NCBI GenBank assembly: GCA_019309545.1
Contig: JAFDGA010000025.1
Span: 1-55,511 of the forward strand
Length of the DNA stretch: 55,511 bases
Origin: Deltaproteobacteria bacterium
Lineage (GTDB): Bacteria > Desulfobacterota > Desulfobaccia > Desulfobaccales > Desulfobaccaceae
Reading direction: 5' to 3'
Under the pieces are notes generated by a model that was not told where the DNA came from, did not search any database, and was given only the letters and a program-made list of their open reading frames with translations. Shown here one piece after another: positions 8,952 through 19,077 of the stretch. Both the position numbers and the translations under genes were made by a program. Numbering within the stretch: the stretch's first letter is position 1; each line of letters starts with the position of its first letter.

Positions 8952-9277
8952 AGCTTCCCCTCCTTTCGGCAGCCTGGCAATTGACTAATCAAACTTTCTG
9001 ACAGCAGGCTACCCGCTCATTACCCGGTTGTCAAGGGTTAGGTAACGGGCAGTGAGACAGACAGACCTATCAGCCTGAAATTAATCAAAATAAATACAGC
9101 GCTAGTGAGCCCCCCGGAATTACTAAAAATCTGACTGTAACCCAGGGATAAGATGGAAAGGATCAGAGGTCTTGATTATGAAGGCAGTCAATTATTTGTC
9201 ATTTCATTTAATCCGGCAGTATCGAATAGAACTCGGTTGTGGCCCGGCCCGGGGTGGGCAGAGGCGCAGAGGCGAGA
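8952..9277. other. Non-coding gap between rho and the MBL hydrolase
   Basis: This 326-bp stretch has no convincing gene. It holds the weak minus-strand promoter described separately and the end of the rho transcript. I see no clear intrinsic terminator for rho. Confidence 0.5.
9006..9034 (-). promoter_or_regulatory. Possible promoter for the MBL hydrolase gene
   Basis: On the minus strand TTGACA (9034-9029) is followed after 17 bp by TAGCCT (9011-9006). The -35 box is perfect and the -10 box is poor, so the call is tentative. Confidence 0.4.
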
Positions 9278-10525
9278 TTAACGGCTCATGGAAGCCAAGA
9301 ATTCGGCGTTATTTTTGGTGCCTCGCATCTTTTCCAGCAAAAATTCCATACTATCTACCGGACTCAACGGGGCCAACAGCTTCCGCAAAATCCAGATGCG
9401 GTTCAGATCATCGGGCGGCACCAGCAATTCTTCTTTGCGGGTTCCGGAGCGATTGATATCAATGGATGGGAATATCCGTTTTTCGGTGAGCTTGCGGTCC
9501 AGCAGAATCTCCATGTTGCCGGTACCCTTAAATTCCTCAAAGATCACTTCATCCATGCGGCTGCCGGTGTCAATCAGGGCAGTGGCAATAATGGTCAGAC
9601 TGCCGCCTTCTTCAATGTTCCGGGCGGCGCCAAAGAAGCGTTTGGGCTTGTGCAAGGCATTGGAATCCACTCCACCCGAGAGGATTTTACCGCTGGGGGG
9701 AACTACCGTATTATAAGCCCGGGCCAGCCGGGTGATGGAATCGAGCAGAATAACTACATCTCGCTTGTGCTCCACCAAACGCTTGGCCTTTTCTAGAACC
9801 ATCTCCGCCACTTGGACGTGACGCTGGGCCTGTTCGTCGAAGGTGGAACTGACCACCTCGGCCTTGACCGAGCGTTGCATATCGGTCACTTCTTCGGGCC
9901 GTTCGTCGATCAACAGCACGATCAGGATGACCTTGGGGTGGTTGCGGACGATACTGTTGGCAATATTTTGCAGCAACATAGTCTTGCCGGTACGCGGGGC
10001 CGCGACGATCAGCCCTCTTTGACCTTTGCCGATCGGGGTCATCAGGTCCATGATGCGGGCTGAATAGTTGTCCGGGTCAGTCTCCAGGCGAAGCGATTTA
10101 TTGGGATATAGTGGGGTCAGGTTATCGAACAGGATCTTTTCCCGGGAGGCTTCCGGATCTTCAAAATTGACCGATTCAACTTTGAGGAGAGCGAAATAAC
10201 GCTCCCCATCCTTGGGAGGCCGGACCTGGCCTGACACCGTGTCACCGGTGCACAGATTAAACCGTCGGATCTGAGAAGGCGAAACATAGATATCGTCAGG
10301 TCCGGGCAGATAGTTATATCCTGGCGAGCGCAAAAAACCGAAGCCATCCGGTAAGACTTCGAGAACTCCTTCTCCATAAATATAGCCGTTCTTTTCCGTC
10401 TGGGCCTGAAGGATGGCAAAGATCAGCTCCTGTTTACGCATGGCCGCCGCGCCTTCGACGTGGAACTCCCGTGCCAGGCTGGCCAACTCGCCGATTTTTT
10501 TGTTTTTTAAGGCTGCGAGATTCAT
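9278..10525 (-). CDS. rho: Transcription termination factor Rho
   Basis: Rho is the hexameric RNA helicase that ends transcription. Domains are a short N-terminal helical Rho_N region, the cold-shock-type RNA-binding domain (segment [15 protein letters not shown]), and the RecA-type ATPase with Walker [11 protein letters not shown], Walker [17 protein letters not shown] and the Q/R-loop region. The family-typical opening is [11 protein letters not shown] place the start there at 10525 because AAGAGG lies five bases upstream; an in-frame ATG at 10546 would add seven residues but has a poorer site. The 415-residue length is normal. A promoter overlapping the end of coaE implies a leader of roughly 450 nt. 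Confidence 0.97.
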   Translation of the reverse strand: MNLAALKNKKIGELASLAREFHVEGAAAMRKQELIFAILQAQTEKNGYIYGEGVLEVLPDGFGFLRSPGYNYLPGPDDIYVSPSQIRRFNLCTGDTVSGQVRPPKDGERYFALLKVESVNFEDPEASREKILFDNLTPLYPNKSLRLETDPDNYSARIMDLMTPIGKGQRGLIVAAPRTGKTMLLQNIANSIVRNHPKVILIVLLIDERPEEVTDMQRSVKAEVVSSTFDEQAQRHVQVAEMVLEKAKRLVEHKRDVVILLDSITRLARAYNTVVPPSGKILSGGVDSNALHKPKRFFGAARNIEEGGSLTIIATALIDTGSRMDEVIFEEFKGTGNMEILLDRKLTEKRIFPSIDINRSGTRKEELLVPPDDLNRIWILRKLLAPLSPVDSMEFLLEKMRGTKNNAEFLASMSR

Positions 10526-10990
10526 CACTTCCTCTTTTGCTAACATATTCTCTTCTCTTTTGTTAATCTAATGGCTAACAATATATTCCTCCTTCTTAAG
10601 CCCTTGCTGTTCTTAGAAGCATGACGGCATTAGGGATGGCAGGAGGCCGGTCAGACTTCCCATCTATCTATGGCCGTGATTATCGCCGCTAAAACGAAAA
10701 ATTTTAACTGCTCTTGCTCCATTCGATGAGAACGGATGAAACTTTTTACTCTGAACGCCAGCGCCCTTAAGACCAAACCGCGTCAGATGCCAATACCGGA
10801 TAAGATTATTACATAAGTATCAACAAACTTTGGCAACAGTCATGGGAGCCACGTAAATTGGGGGTTTAGTCTGGCCGATTGCCTGCTTTATCAGATAACA
10901 TCATGAATACTTATGGGGAATAGGACTTGATCGATTATTTATTTCTTCGTTCGGTTAGAAACCAAAATTCCGTAAGGAAGGTTAATTCGC
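10526..10990 (-). other. Long 5' leader of rho
   Basis: About 460 bp between the promoter at the coaE end and the rho start contain no convincing open frame on either strand. In several bacteria rho is autoregulated by premature termination in its leader, and the length here would permit that. This is inference; I see no strong intrinsic terminator in it. Confidence 0.45.
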
Positions 10991-11019
10991 AAATTAAACA
11001 TTTTAATTTTTTTTGTCAA
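10991..11019 (-). promoter_or_regulatory. Promoter for rho
   Basis: On the minus strand TTGACA (11019-11014) and TAATTT (10996-10991) are 17 bp apart in an A/T-rich spacer. The -35 box overlaps the stop codon of coaE. Confidence 0.5.
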
Positions 11020-11618
11020 GCATAATCGGTTTTAATTTTTTTTAATAACATTATAACCTTTTGGCGTAATTCCTGGAGCGAACCACGATTATCGATCAGG
11101 TAGTCAGCCCGCCGGATTTTTTCCGGCAACGGGACTTGAGCCTTAATAATACCCTCGATCTGGGAGCGATCCCGCCGGTCCCGATCCTGCAAACGGCGGA
11201 CTTGGGTTTCCCTGTCGGTATAGACCACGATCACCAAATCATAGGCCGACTCCAGCCCTAGTTCAAAGAGCAGCGGGACTTCCACTACTACAAAGGGCTC
11301 TCCCTGGGCCTCAAACTGTTTCAGCCGCCGTTTTATCTCTCGGGTGATCCAGGGGTGCACCAACTCGTTCAGATGTTGCCGCTCAGCGGGATGAGCAAAT
11401 ACCCGCCGGGCCAGATTTTCCCGGTCCAGAGTACCATCGGCATTAAAGACCTCAGTGCCGAAGGCCTCTTGAATCAAGCGGGCGGCAGGCTGCCCTGGGG
11501 CCACCACCTGCCGGGCCACTTCATCAGCATCAATAACCGCTACCCCCAGGTCACGGAGATATTGCGCCACCGTACTCTTGCCCGAGGCCACGCCGCCGGT
11601 CAGGGCTATCTTGAACAT
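11016..11618 (-). CDS. coaE: Dephospho-CoA kinase
   Basis: CoaE catalyses the last step of coenzyme A synthesis, ATP-dependent phosphorylation of dephospho-CoA. The 200-residue protein has the P-loop GGVASGKST at residues 8-16, the DADEVAR segment used in CoA binding, and the lid region with RRLQDRDRRDR. The length is typical. It overlaps the end of rluD by 13 nt and forms an operon with rluD and the PIN/TRAM gene. Confidence 0.95.
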   Translation of the reverse strand: MFKIALTGGVASGKSTVAQYLRDLGVAVIDADEVARQVVAPGQPAARLIQEAFGTEVFNADGTLDRENLARRVFAHPAERQHLNELVHPWITREIKRRLKQFEAQGEPFVVVEVPLLFELGLESAYDLVIVVYTDRETQVRRLQDRDRRDRSQIEGIIKAQVPLPEKIRRADYLIDNRGSLQELRQKVIMLLKKIKTDYA

Positions 11619-12574
11619 TTAGGATGCAGTTCCAGGAAATCCACCACCGCTCGAAAATCTGTCGGCAATTCCGCTTCCAAAGTTAAACTTTTTCCGGTCC
11701 GGGGATGATTTAAAGTTAATTTCCAGGCGTGCAGTAATTGTCGCGACACTAGGGTCTTAAGCCTTGAAAGCATTGCTGGCAGTGATGACAACCGGCGGGC
11801 CCCGCCGCCGTAGGTCCGATCCCCGACGACCGGATGCCCGATGGCGGCCAGATGAACCCGAATCTGATGGGTCCGACCGGTATGCAATTGTAATTCCACT
11901 AGGGCCAGAGGGCCGGGGTAATGCTGCAGGCGTCGCCAGGAAGTATGTGCCTCACGTCCCCGGCGCGCATGCACAGACATCTTTTGCCGGACCCGGGGAT
12001 GCCGCCCGATCGTTTCTACGATCTCACCGTGCGGTTCCGAAAGGTGCCCCCAGACCAAGGCCAGGTAAAACTTGGATAATTGGCGTTGCTTGAACTGGCT
12101 TACCAAGGACTGATGCGCCAGATCGGTCTTGGCCACTATCATTAGGCCGCTGGTCTCCTTATCCAGGCGATGTACCAGTCCGGGCCGTTGGACATCGCCG
12201 ACCCCCGTCAGGTTGGGGCAATGATGGAGGATGGCATGAACCAGGGTTCCGGTTCGATGTCCGGCTCCGGGATGGACCACCAACCCAGGGGGTTTGTTAA
12301 TGACCAGCAGATCCTGATCCTCAAATAATATGTCCAGGGGGATGGGCTCCGGAACCAGAGAGGATTTTTCCGGGGCCGGCATCTCCACTACCAGCCGATC
12401 ACCAGACTGAACCCGATAATCAGCCGGACGGCTGGCTTCATTAACCTGGACCAAGCCACTTTTAATCCATTTCTGTAGACGGGCTCGGGAAATATTGAGC
12501 AAGTGACGGGTCAGAATCTGGTCTAATCGGAGCCCTTGCTCAGCAGCGGCGACCGTCAGGGCAACCCGGGTCAT
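11606..12574 (-). CDS. rluD: Large-subunit pseudouridine synthase, RluD family
   Basis: This protein converts uridines to pseudouridine, most likely in 23S rRNA. An N-terminal S4 RNA-binding domain (about 13-60, starting RLDQILTRHLL) is followed by the catalytic domain with HRLDKETSGLMIVAKT, which holds the catalytic Asp, and by the RTHQIRVHLA motif. At 322 residues it matches RluD/RluC-type enzymes; RluD is the best guess but target sites cannot be read from sequence. Its start overlaps the upstream stop in an ATGA, indicating translational coupling to the PIN/TRAM gene. Confidence 0.93.
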   Translation of the reverse strand: MTRVALTVAAAEQGLRLDQILTRHLLNISRARLQKWIKSGLVQVNEASRPADYRVQSGDRLVVEMPAPEKSSLVPEPIPLDILFEDQDLLVINKPPGLVVHPGAGHRTGTLVHAILHHCPNLTGVGDVQRPGLVHRLDKETSGLMIVAKTDLAHQSLVSQFKQRQLSKFYLALVWGHLSEPHGEIVETIGRHPRVRQKMSVHARRGREAHTSWRRLQHYPGPLALVELQLHTGRTHQIRVHLAAIGHPVVGDRTYGGGARRLSSLPAMLSRLKTLVSRQLLHAWKLTLNHPRTGKSLTLEAELPTDFRAVVDFLELHPKCSR

Positions 12575-13599
12575 TTAGAATGATATGCTTCCGAGACCGG
12601 ACTACCATCTTTGATTTCGGTGAAAATCATCCGGCCGGCAGTGGTCTGGAGCACACTGGTGACGGAAACCTCGACGTCTTTGCCGATATAGCGGCGGGCA
12701 TTTTCTATTACCACCATGGTGCCGTCATCCATATAAGCCACGCCTTGGCCCTGGGATTTGCCCTCCCGCAGGATATGAACATGTAAGATTTCTCCGGGTA
12801 ACACCGCAGGCTTCAGGGCGTTGGCTAACTGATTGATATTCAACACCTCGATGCCTTGCAAGTCCGCCACCTTATTCAGATTGAAATCATTGGTCAAGAT
12901 CTTGGCGTGCATCTTGAGGGCCAGCTCAATAAGCTTGGAGTCAACCGTGGTCTTAGAGACCCCGTCGTCGGTGAATTCTACCCGCACCCGACTGTTTTTC
13001 TGGATGCGTTTCAAGATATCCAGACCGCGGCGGCCGCGGCTGCGTTTCAAATTGTCCGCCGAATCGGCAATATATTGTAATTCTTCTAACACAAACTTAG
13101 GAACGATAAAAGTGCCTTCAATAAACCCGGTCTCACAGATGTCGGCGATGCGCCCATCAATGATTACACTGGTATCCAGAATTTTGGGCTGATAGCGGAG
13201 ATTTTTACTCTCTTCCAGAAAGGGAGGGGTGGTGACCTCAGCCATTTTCTTTCCTCCCAGCACCAACCCGATATAGCCGAAGATAGCTGAAAAGGAGATA
13301 TAGATAGGGATTTGCAGGAAGGAATGGTCCAGGTATTTCTCGAAAGGGTAACTGGCTAGCTTGGCTATGCCCAAGCCGATGAACAGGCCCAGGGTGCCCC
13401 CCAAGATAATCTTTAACGGCACCCGTTTGATTACCTGCTCTAACTGTAAAGTGAGCAAGGCGATCACTAGGCCGGCCAACGCCCCGACCCAACCGGCCCA
13501 TCCCAGATGGCTAAATTGAGGTATCTGGCTGCCGATCAGATAGCCGCTGACAGAACAGATGGTCCCCAACACCACCCCGACCAGAATTTTGTAACCCAC
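12571..13599 (-). CDS. Membrane-anchored PIN/TRAM-domain protein (YacL-like)
   Basis: The 342-residue protein begins with four transmembrane helices (about 5-25, 33-52, 62-82, 92-112), followed by a cytoplasmic PIN ribonuclease-type domain (KILDTSVIIDGRIADIC, with acidic residues as expected for metal binding) and a C-terminal TRAM domain (about 275-330). The family resembles Bacillus YacL; its cellular role is poorly known, with RNA binding or cleavage at the membrane assumed. The start is GTG with GAGGTG upstream. It is first in the minus-strand PIN/TRAM-rluD-coaE operon. Confidence 0.92.
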   Translation of the reverse strand: MGYKILVGVVLGTICSVSGYLIGSQIPQFSHLGWAGWVGALAGLVIALLTLQLEQVIKRVPLKIILGGTLGLFIGLGIAKLASYPFEKYLDHSFLQIPIYISFSAIFGYIGLVLGGKKMAEVTTPPFLEESKNLRYQPKILDTSVIIDGRIADICETGFIEGTFIVPKFVLEELQYIADSADNLKRSRGRRGLDILKRIQKNSRVRVEFTDDGVSKTTVDSKLIELALKMHAKILTNDFNLNKVADLQGIEVLNINQLANALKPAVLPGEILHVHILREGKSQGQGVAYMDDGTMVVIENARRYIGKDVEVSVTSVLQTTAGRMIFTEIKDGSPVSEAYHSK

Positions 13600-13807
13600 T
13601 TTAAATTCACCTCATTTCCGGGTTAACAATTCGGGGGGAGCCTCACACAACAACCAATTTATTCCTTAACCTGAAGCTGCCCGGCTCCAGGAATCAACCG
13701 AAGTCTTTTCATCACCGGCTGTGCTTAGCCAACTGTTGGTGTAGGAAACCGGCCTCTTAAACCGATTAGTATCATTGGGCCGCTGCTGGGATTATCTTTG
13801 GAAAAAA

Positions 13808-14299
13808 TTAAATTTCTGGAATATCAAGAAGTTTCCGAATATCCGCTTCGATCTCAAGTTCATCTTTTTTTCTGGCAATGGAGAGTTCCTTTACCAGCAG
13901 ATTCTTAGCCGTATCCAACATCTTGCGCTCGCCAAAGGACAGGTCCTTGTCAAACTTCAGGAGTGACAGGTCCCGCAGCACTTCAGCCACCTGAAACAGC
14001 GATCCGGTTTTGATTTTTTCCATATAATCCCGATAACGGCGATTCCAGGTCTGATGTTCTACCACCCGCTTCCGGGAGCCGAGGATTTCATAGATGCGCG
14101 CCACGGCTTGGGGATCAATAATACCTCGCAAACCTACCGCTTTGGCATTTCGGGTTGGGATCATGATGATCATATTGTTTTCCAAGATCCGCATGACATA
14201 AAATTTTTGGCTATTTCCCGAGATCTCTTTATCTTCGATTGATTCTATCACCCCCACCCCATGTGCCGGATATACGGCAAGATCCCCTGTTTCAAACAT
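13808..14299 (-). CDS. CarD-family transcriptional regulator
   Basis: CarD-type proteins bind the RNA polymerase beta subunit through an N-terminal Tudor-like domain (here FETGDLAVYPAHGVGVIESIE) and stabilise promoter opening, notably at rRNA promoters, through a C-terminal helical DNA-binding domain. The 163-residue length is typical. I choose ATG 14299 because AAGGAG sits eight bases upstream; an upstream in-frame ATG overlaps that site. The gene is divergent from xseA with its own promoter. Confidence 0.92.
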   Translation of the reverse strand: MFETGDLAVYPAHGVGVIESIEDKEISGNSQKFYVMRILENNMIIMIPTRNAKAVGLRGIIDPQAVARIYEILGSRKRVVEHQTWNRRYRDYMEKIKTGSLFQVAEVLRDLSLLKFDKDLSFGERKMLDTAKNLLVKELSIARKKDELEIEADIRKLLDIPEI

Positions 14300-14329
14300 G
14301 GTCTTACTCCTTATCATTGCTTCTATTTA

Positions 14330-14358
14330 ATACTAACATAGCGTCCCAGAAAGTGCAA
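14330..14358 (-). promoter_or_regulatory. Promoter for carD
   Basis: On the minus strand TTGCAC (14358-14353) and TAGTAT (14335-14330) are spaced by 17 bp, placing the transcript start about 25 nt before the carD start. Confidence 0.55.
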
Positions 14359-14433
14359 GTTTATTTCCGGCGGTTTTCCGGTCATTTCCGTTGATGGTCC
14401 AGTCGGTTGGGAAAATTCATTGCCGATAATCAC

Positions 14434-14462
14434 TTGCTGTGGTATGGTAGTTTTATTATTAT
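14434..14462 (+). promoter_or_regulatory. Promoter for the xseA-xseB-ispA-dxs operon
   Basis: TTGCTG (14434-14439) and TATTAT (14457-14462) are 17 bp apart. The predicted start of RNA near 14469 is only about ten bases before the xseA ATG. Confidence 0.65.
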
Positions 14463-14478
14463 AACCATAATTCCTAAT

Positions 14479-15825
14479 ATGGCTGAACAATATCCCCGTA
14501 TTTATACGGTCAGTGATTTGACCCGACAGATCAAAACCCGGCTGGAAAATGACTTCCCTCTGGTCTGGGTCAGCGGCGAGATCTCCAATCTGCGACTACC
14601 TCTTTCCGGTCACTGTTATTTTACCCTTAAGGATGAGGCCAGCCAATTACGGGCGGTTTTATTCCGGGGTAACCACCAATTTTTGCGCCATAAACCTTGC
14701 GAAGGCCTCAAGGTCGTCTGTCGGGGCCGAATCAGCGTCTATGAACCACGGGGCGAATACCAGTTATTGGTGGATTATCTGGAGCCCTTGGGAGTGGGAG
14801 CCTTGGCCCAGGCCTTTGAGGAACTGAAACTGCGCCTGGATAAAGAGGGGTTGTTCGATTCGGCCCATAAAAAGCCTTTGCCCTTCTTGCCGCAACGTCT
14901 GGCCGTGGTCACTTCTCCCACCGGAGCGGCCATCCGGGATTTTTTACAGGTTTTGAACCGCCGCTTTCCCTCCATCGAGGTGATGATTTATCCGGTCAAG
15001 GTGCAAGGATCAGAGGCAGCCGCAGAAATCGTCCAGGCCCTGGATAAGCTAAACACCCTGCCTGATATCGACGTCCTGGTGTTGGCCCGGGGCGGCGGCT
15101 CGCTGGAAGATCTGTGGCCCTTTAATGAAGAGGCGGTGGCTCGGGCCATTTTCCGCTCCCGGATTCCGGTGCTCTCTGCCATTGGCCATGAGATCGATTT
15201 TACCATCGCCGATTTCGTCGCCGATGTTCGCGCCCCCACACCCTCGGCCGCGGCTGAACTGGTAGTGCAGCGCAAGGAAGAATTAGATCTCAACTTGCAA
15301 CGCCTTAGCGCGGCTCTTAAGCGCCGGATCCAAACTTTGATTCAGGTGCGCCGGGAACGGCTTTTCCACCTGAGCCAGCGGCTTCTTGATCCACGGCGGC
15401 GGCTGGCGGATCTGCGTCTGCGGGTCGATGACCGGCTGGAGCAACTACAGCGGGCCTGGCAAGGGCAGCTTCAGGGATATAAACACCGGCTGCAATTGGC
15501 TCAGGCCGGGCTGCGGTTGATGAGTCCCCGGCGGGCCGCCGACGCGGGCCGACAACTCCTGGAGCAGAGGCAGGCCCAGCTGCGCCTTTGGTTGCGGCAG
15601 CAGCTTACTGACCAGCGGCGGCAACTCCAGCATTACCAGGAGCGGCTGCAGACCTTAAACCCCCAGGCCATTTTAGAGCGCGGCTATGCGGTGGCCACAA
15701 TCTTGCCGACGCAGGAAGTCGTCCGGGATGTGCAGCAGGTGCAGGTCGGGGCCTCCCTGCGGGTCCGGGTCGCTCGGGGCAGCATGGACTGCGAAATTCA
15801 AGAAATCAATGAATTAAACCGATGA
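14479..15825 (+). CDS. xseA: Exodeoxyribonuclease VII large subunit
   Basis: XseA with XseB forms exonuclease VII, which degrades single-stranded DNA in both directions. The 448-residue protein has the N-terminal OB-fold (about 1-100, RIYTVSDLTRQIK), the catalytic core with GHEIDFTIADFVADVRAPTPSAA, and a long C-terminal coiled coil rich in Gln, Arg and Leu. The frame is open further upstream to a TTG at 14407, but the operon promoter lies inside that extension, so ATG 14479 is the likely start; no Shine-Dalgarno site precedes it. Its stop overlaps xseB. Confidence 0.95.
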   Translation: MAEQYPRIYTVSDLTRQIKTRLENDFPLVWVSGEISNLRLPLSGHCYFTLKDEASQLRAVLFRGNHQFLRHKPCEGLKVVCRGRISVYEPRGEYQLLVDYLEPLGVGALAQAFEELKLRLDKEGLFDSAHKKPLPFLPQRLAVVTSPTGAAIRDFLQVLNRRFPSIEVMIYPVKVQGSEAAAEIVQALDKLNTLPDIDVLVLARGGGSLEDLWPFNEEAVARAIFRSRIPVLSAIGHEIDFTIADFVADVRAPTPSAAAELVVQRKEELDLNLQRLSAALKRRIQTLIQVRRERLFHLSQRLLDPRRRLADLRLRVDDRLEQLQRAWQGQLQGYKHRLQLAQAGLRLMSPRRAADAGRQLLEQRQAQLRLWLRQQLTDQRRQLQHYQERLQTLNPQAILERGYAVATILPTQEVVRDVQQVQVGASLRVRVARGSMDCEIQEINELNR

Positions 15826-16088
15826 CCGCCGAAAGCCGAAAAAGGGTGAAGAGCGAAAACTTCGAAAAGGCCTTAAAAAGGCTGGAAAACCTTATCCAAC
15901 AACTGGAGCGCGGTGATCTGCCTTTGGAACAGGCCCTTCAGACCTTTGAAGAGGGCATGCGGCTGGTCCGGTTCTGCACTAAAAAGTTAGATGAAGTGGA
16001 GAAAAAAGTCGAAATTTTACTCCAGGATGAAGAGGGACGTTTGATTACCCGGCCATTTAACGTCTCTGAAGAAGATCTGGAGCGCTGA
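15822..16088 (+). CDS. xseB: Exodeoxyribonuclease VII small subunit
   Basis: This 88-residue partner of XseA has the typical two-helix core (FEKALKRLENLIQQLERGDL, then EQALQTFEEGMRLVRFC). It overlaps the xseA stop in an ATGA, so translation is coupled and stoichiometry is kept. It is somewhat longer than the usual 75-80 residues at the C-terminus. ispA follows after 12 nt. Confidence 0.95.
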   Translation: MTAESRKRVKSENFEKALKRLENLIQQLERGDLPLEQALQTFEEGMRLVRFCTKKLDEVEKKVEILLQDEEGRLITRPFNVSEEDLER

Positions 16089-16100
16089 CCCGGAGGCTGG

Positions 16101-16991
16101 ATGAATCTAAAGAGTTATCTGGCCGAGCGCAAGAGCCTGATTGACCAGACCCTGGATGCCTGTCTGCCCGAGATCAAGGGGGGCGGGGCCAGGATTGTTC
16201 AGGCAATGCGCTACAGCCTGATGGCCAGGGGTAAAAGGCTCAGGCCGATCCTGTGTCTGGCCGCGGCCGAAGCCGTGGGCGGCAACGCTCTGGATGCATT
16301 GCCGGTGGCCTGCGCCCTGGAGATGATTCATACCTATTCCCTGATCCATGATGATCTGCCGGCCATGGATGACGATGATCTACGCCGGGGCCAGCCTACC
16401 TGCCACAAGCAGTTCGACGAAGCCACTGCCATTCTGGCCGGGGATGGCTTGCTTACCGAGGCCTTTGTGACCATGAGCCGCATCGCCGACACCTTTGTTG
16501 GCCGTGAAGCTGTATGTTTGGAAGTAATCAATCTGATCGCCCAGGCCGCCAGCTATCGGGGGATGGTGGGAGGTCAAATGGCCGATCTGCTGGCCGAGGG
16601 CCAAAATCTAGACCTGCCCCAGGTGGAGGCCATTCATAATCTCAAAACCGGGGCCTTACTTACCGCCGCGGTCCGGGCCGGAGCCTTGTTAGGCGGAGGT
16701 ACTCCAGAGGCGGTTGAGCGTCTCACCCGCTATGGCCAAAAATTCGGTCTGGTCTTCCAGATCACTGATGATCTGCTGGATGTGGAAGGCCAGGCAGCCG
16801 AAATGGGAAAAGCTACAGGGATGGACCTGCTCCGGCAAAAAGCTACTTATCCAGGCGTTCTGGGAGTGGAGAACGCCAAGGCCCAGGCCCGGGAGCTGGT
16901 AAGCCAGGCCGAAATGGAGTTGTCTCCTTTTGGCCCCCAGGCCGAGCCACTCCGGGAACTGGTGCGTTATCTGTTGCAGCGGCGTAATTAA
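16101..16991 (+). CDS. ispA: Farnesyl/geranylgeranyl diphosphate synthase
   Basis: This is a short-chain trans-prenyl diphosphate synthase, condensing isopentenyl diphosphate with allylic diphosphates. The 296-residue protein shows the first Asp-rich motif in [15 protein letters not shown] (with the two-residue insertion typical of bacterial FPP synthases) and the second in ITDDLLD. Product length (C15 or C20) is not certain from sequence. It lies in the xse-ispA-dxs operon, a common arrangement that pairs the first and later steps of isoprenoid synthesis. Confidence 0.94.
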   Translation: MNLKSYLAERKSLIDQTLDACLPEIKGGGARIVQAMRYSLMARGKRLRPILCLAAAEAVGGNALDALPVACALEMIHTYSLIHDDLPAMDDDDLRRGQPTCHKQFDEATAILAGDGLLTEAFVTMSRIADTFVGREAVCLEVINLIAQAASYRGMVGGQMADLLAEGQNLDLPQVEAIHNLKTGALLTAAVRAGALLGGGTPEAVERLTRYGQKFGLVFQITDDLLDVEGQAAEMGKATGMDLLRQKATYPGVLGVENAKAQARELVSQAEMELSPFGPQAEPLRELVRYLLQRRN

Positions 16992-17004
16992 GGGGGAGAA
17001 TAAT

Positions 17005-18972
17005 ATGGATAATTCCGAACACCTCACGAGTAAATTTCCAACGCGTGCAACAGGCCGAAATACGCGTCTTCTGGATACTATCCGTAGTCCCCAGGATCTC
17101 AAAAAGCTATCCCTGGAACAGTTGCCCCAACTGGCGGAGGAGCTGCGGGCGCAAATCATTGACACCGTTTCCAAGACCGGGGGACACCTGGCTCCTAATT
17201 TGGGGGTCATTGAACTTACCCTTGCCCTGCATTACGTTTTTGACACCCCTCGGGACAAAATTATCTGGGATGTCGGGCACCAGGCCTATGCTCATAAACT
17301 CCTCACTGGCCGTAAATCTAGATTTCGCACCCTGCGTCAATTCGGCGGGATCAGCGGCTTCCCCAAACGGGCCGAAAGCCCCTACGATACCTTTGATACC
17401 GGCCACAGCTCCACTTCGATCTCGGCGGCGCTGGGCGTCGCCACCGCCAAGTGTCTAAAGCAAGAGCGGCGGCGGGTAGTGGCGGTGATCGGCGACGGCG
17501 CCATGACCGCTGGACTGGCCTTTGAGGGCCTCAACAACGCCGGCGACCTTAATAAGAATCTGATTGTCATCTTAAATGACAATGAGATGTCAATTTCCCC
17601 TAATGTCGGGGCCTTGTCCTCCTATCTGAGCCGCAAGCTGACCGGGAAAATAATGGTATATATGAAAAAACAGATCGAGAGTTTTCTGCGCTCTGTCCCC
17701 GGTATCGGTGAAGATTTGGTAGCCTTGGCCCGTAAGAGCGAGGAATCTCTCAAGTCCTTTCTGACTCCGGGCATGTTCTTCGAGGCGCTAAAATTTACTT
17801 ATCTGGGTCCGGTTCAGGGCCACCGGCTAGACCACCTGATCGAAACTCTCAATAATGTCAAAAACTTGAATGGACCGGTGCTAGTCCACGTGCTGACTAC
17901 CAAGGGCAAGGGTTATAAACCGTCCGAGTGCGATCCGACCGGCTTCCATGGCCTGGGCTGCTTTGATCTGGAGACCGGCGAACCCAAGAAAAGCGTCGAT
18001 CAGGTCCCGTCCTATACCGAGGTTTTTGGTGATACCCTGGTGAAACTGGCTGCCGAAGATAAGCGCCTTGTAGCTATTACCGCGGCCATGCCGGAAGGTA
18101 CCGGTCTGGTCAACTTCCGCCTCCACTATCCCGACCGCTTTTTTGACGTCGGCATCTGTGAGCAGCACGCGGTCACCTTTGCCGCGGGTCTGGCTGTTGA
18201 AGGCCTGCGGCCGGTGGTGGCGATTTACTCGACTTTTCTGCAGCGGGCCTACGACCAACTGCTCCACGATGTCTGTCTCCAGAACCTGCCGGTGGTTTTT
18301 GCCCTGGATCGGAGCGGCGTGGTCGGCGAAGACGGCGAAACCCACCAGGGGCTGTTTGATCTGTCCTATCTGAGACACCTGCCCAATATGGCGGTCATGG
18401 CCCCCAAGGATGAGGATGAACTGCGGCATTTGCTCTACACCGCGCTCAATCATCAGGGGCCCATTGCCATGCGTTATCCCCGCGGCAGCGGTGTGGGAGT
18501 GTCACTGTCGCCGACCTTGCATAAAATTCCTCTTGGCCAAGCCGAGGTGCTGGTGGAGGGCGAGGACCTGCTCATCCTGGCCCTGGGAGCTTGCGTTTAT
18601 CCCTCGCTTAGTGCCGCCCAGGAACTCCAAAAGCGGAATTTTTCCGCCACCGTGGTCAATGTCAGATTTGTCAAACCCCTGGACCAAGCCCAGTTGCTCA
18701 GCCTGGCAGCCCGTCATGGGCGGGTGCTGACCGTGGAAGAAAATGTGGCCATGGGCGGGTTTGGCAGCGCGGTCCTGGAACTGTTTGCCGAGCACGGCCT
18801 GTATGGCATTCCGGTCAAACGCCTGGCCCTCCCCGATGCCTTTGTGGAACATGGCAGCCCGAAAATCCTGCGCCGCAAATATGGCCTCGATGCCGAGGGC
18901 ATCCGTACCAGCGCCCTGGAGTTGCTTGAACAGCGAGCAGTGAAAAAAAAGGTAATCTGGGGCAACTTTTAA
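17005..18972 (+). CDS. dxs: 1-deoxy-D-xylulose-5-phosphate synthase
   Basis: Dxs condenses pyruvate and glyceraldehyde-3-phosphate with thiamine diphosphate, the entry step of the MEP pathway. The 655-residue protein has the thiamine-binding motif [18 protein letters not shown], the transketolase-type pyrimidine domain around [14 protein letters not shown], and the C-terminal transketolase domain. ATG 17005 is chosen because AGGGGGAG lies just upstream, although the frame is open further. It is last in the xseA operon; ispG of the same pathway lies at 26495 in this window. Confidence 0.97.
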   Translation: MDNSEHLTSKFPTRATGRNTRLLDTIRSPQDLKKLSLEQLPQLAEELRAQIIDTVSKTGGHLAPNLGVIELTLALHYVFDTPRDKIIWDVGHQAYAHKLLTGRKSRFRTLRQFGGISGFPKRAESPYDTFDTGHSSTSISAALGVATAKCLKQERRRVVAVIGDGAMTAGLAFEGLNNAGDLNKNLIVILNDNEMSISPNVGALSSYLSRKLTGKIMVYMKKQIESFLRSVPGIGEDLVALARKSEESLKSFLTPGMFFEALKFTYLGPVQGHRLDHLIETLNNVKNLNGPVLVHVLTTKGKGYKPSECDPTGFHGLGCFDLETGEPKKSVDQVPSYTEVFGDTLVKLAAEDKRLVAITAAMPEGTGLVNFRLHYPDRFFDVGICEQHAVTFAAGLAVEGLRPVVAIYSTFLQRAYDQLLHDVCLQNLPVVFALDRSGVVGEDGETHQGLFDLSYLRHLPNMAVMAPKDEDELRHLLYTALNHQGPIAMRYPRGSGVGVSLSPTLHKIPLGQAEVLVEGEDLLILALGACVYPSLSAAQELQKRNFSATVVNVRFVKPLDQAQLLSLAARHGRVLTVEENVAMGGFGSAVLELFAEHGLYGIPVKRLALPDAFVEHGSPKILRRKYGLDAEGIRTSALELLEQRAVKKKVIWGNF

Positions 18973-19041
18973 AAAAGCGAATATGTCATTCTGAAAGGCA
19001 TTGGATTGATCGAAACGAATATTACTAAAATATCCTATGCC

Positions 19042-19070
19042 TTGACATTTTTATTACCTATATGTTAAAA
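19042..19070 (+). promoter_or_regulatory. Promoter for panC-panD
   Basis: TTGACA (19042-19047) is followed after 17 bp by TTAAAA (19065-19070). It gives panC its own transcript with a leader of about 120 nt carrying a terminator. Confidence 0.6.
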
Positions 19071-19077
19071 ATTAGCT

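Noticed and set aside
14407-14478. TTG start of xseA at 14407
   Set aside because: The likely promoter lies inside this extension and the added residues do not look like the XseA N-terminus.
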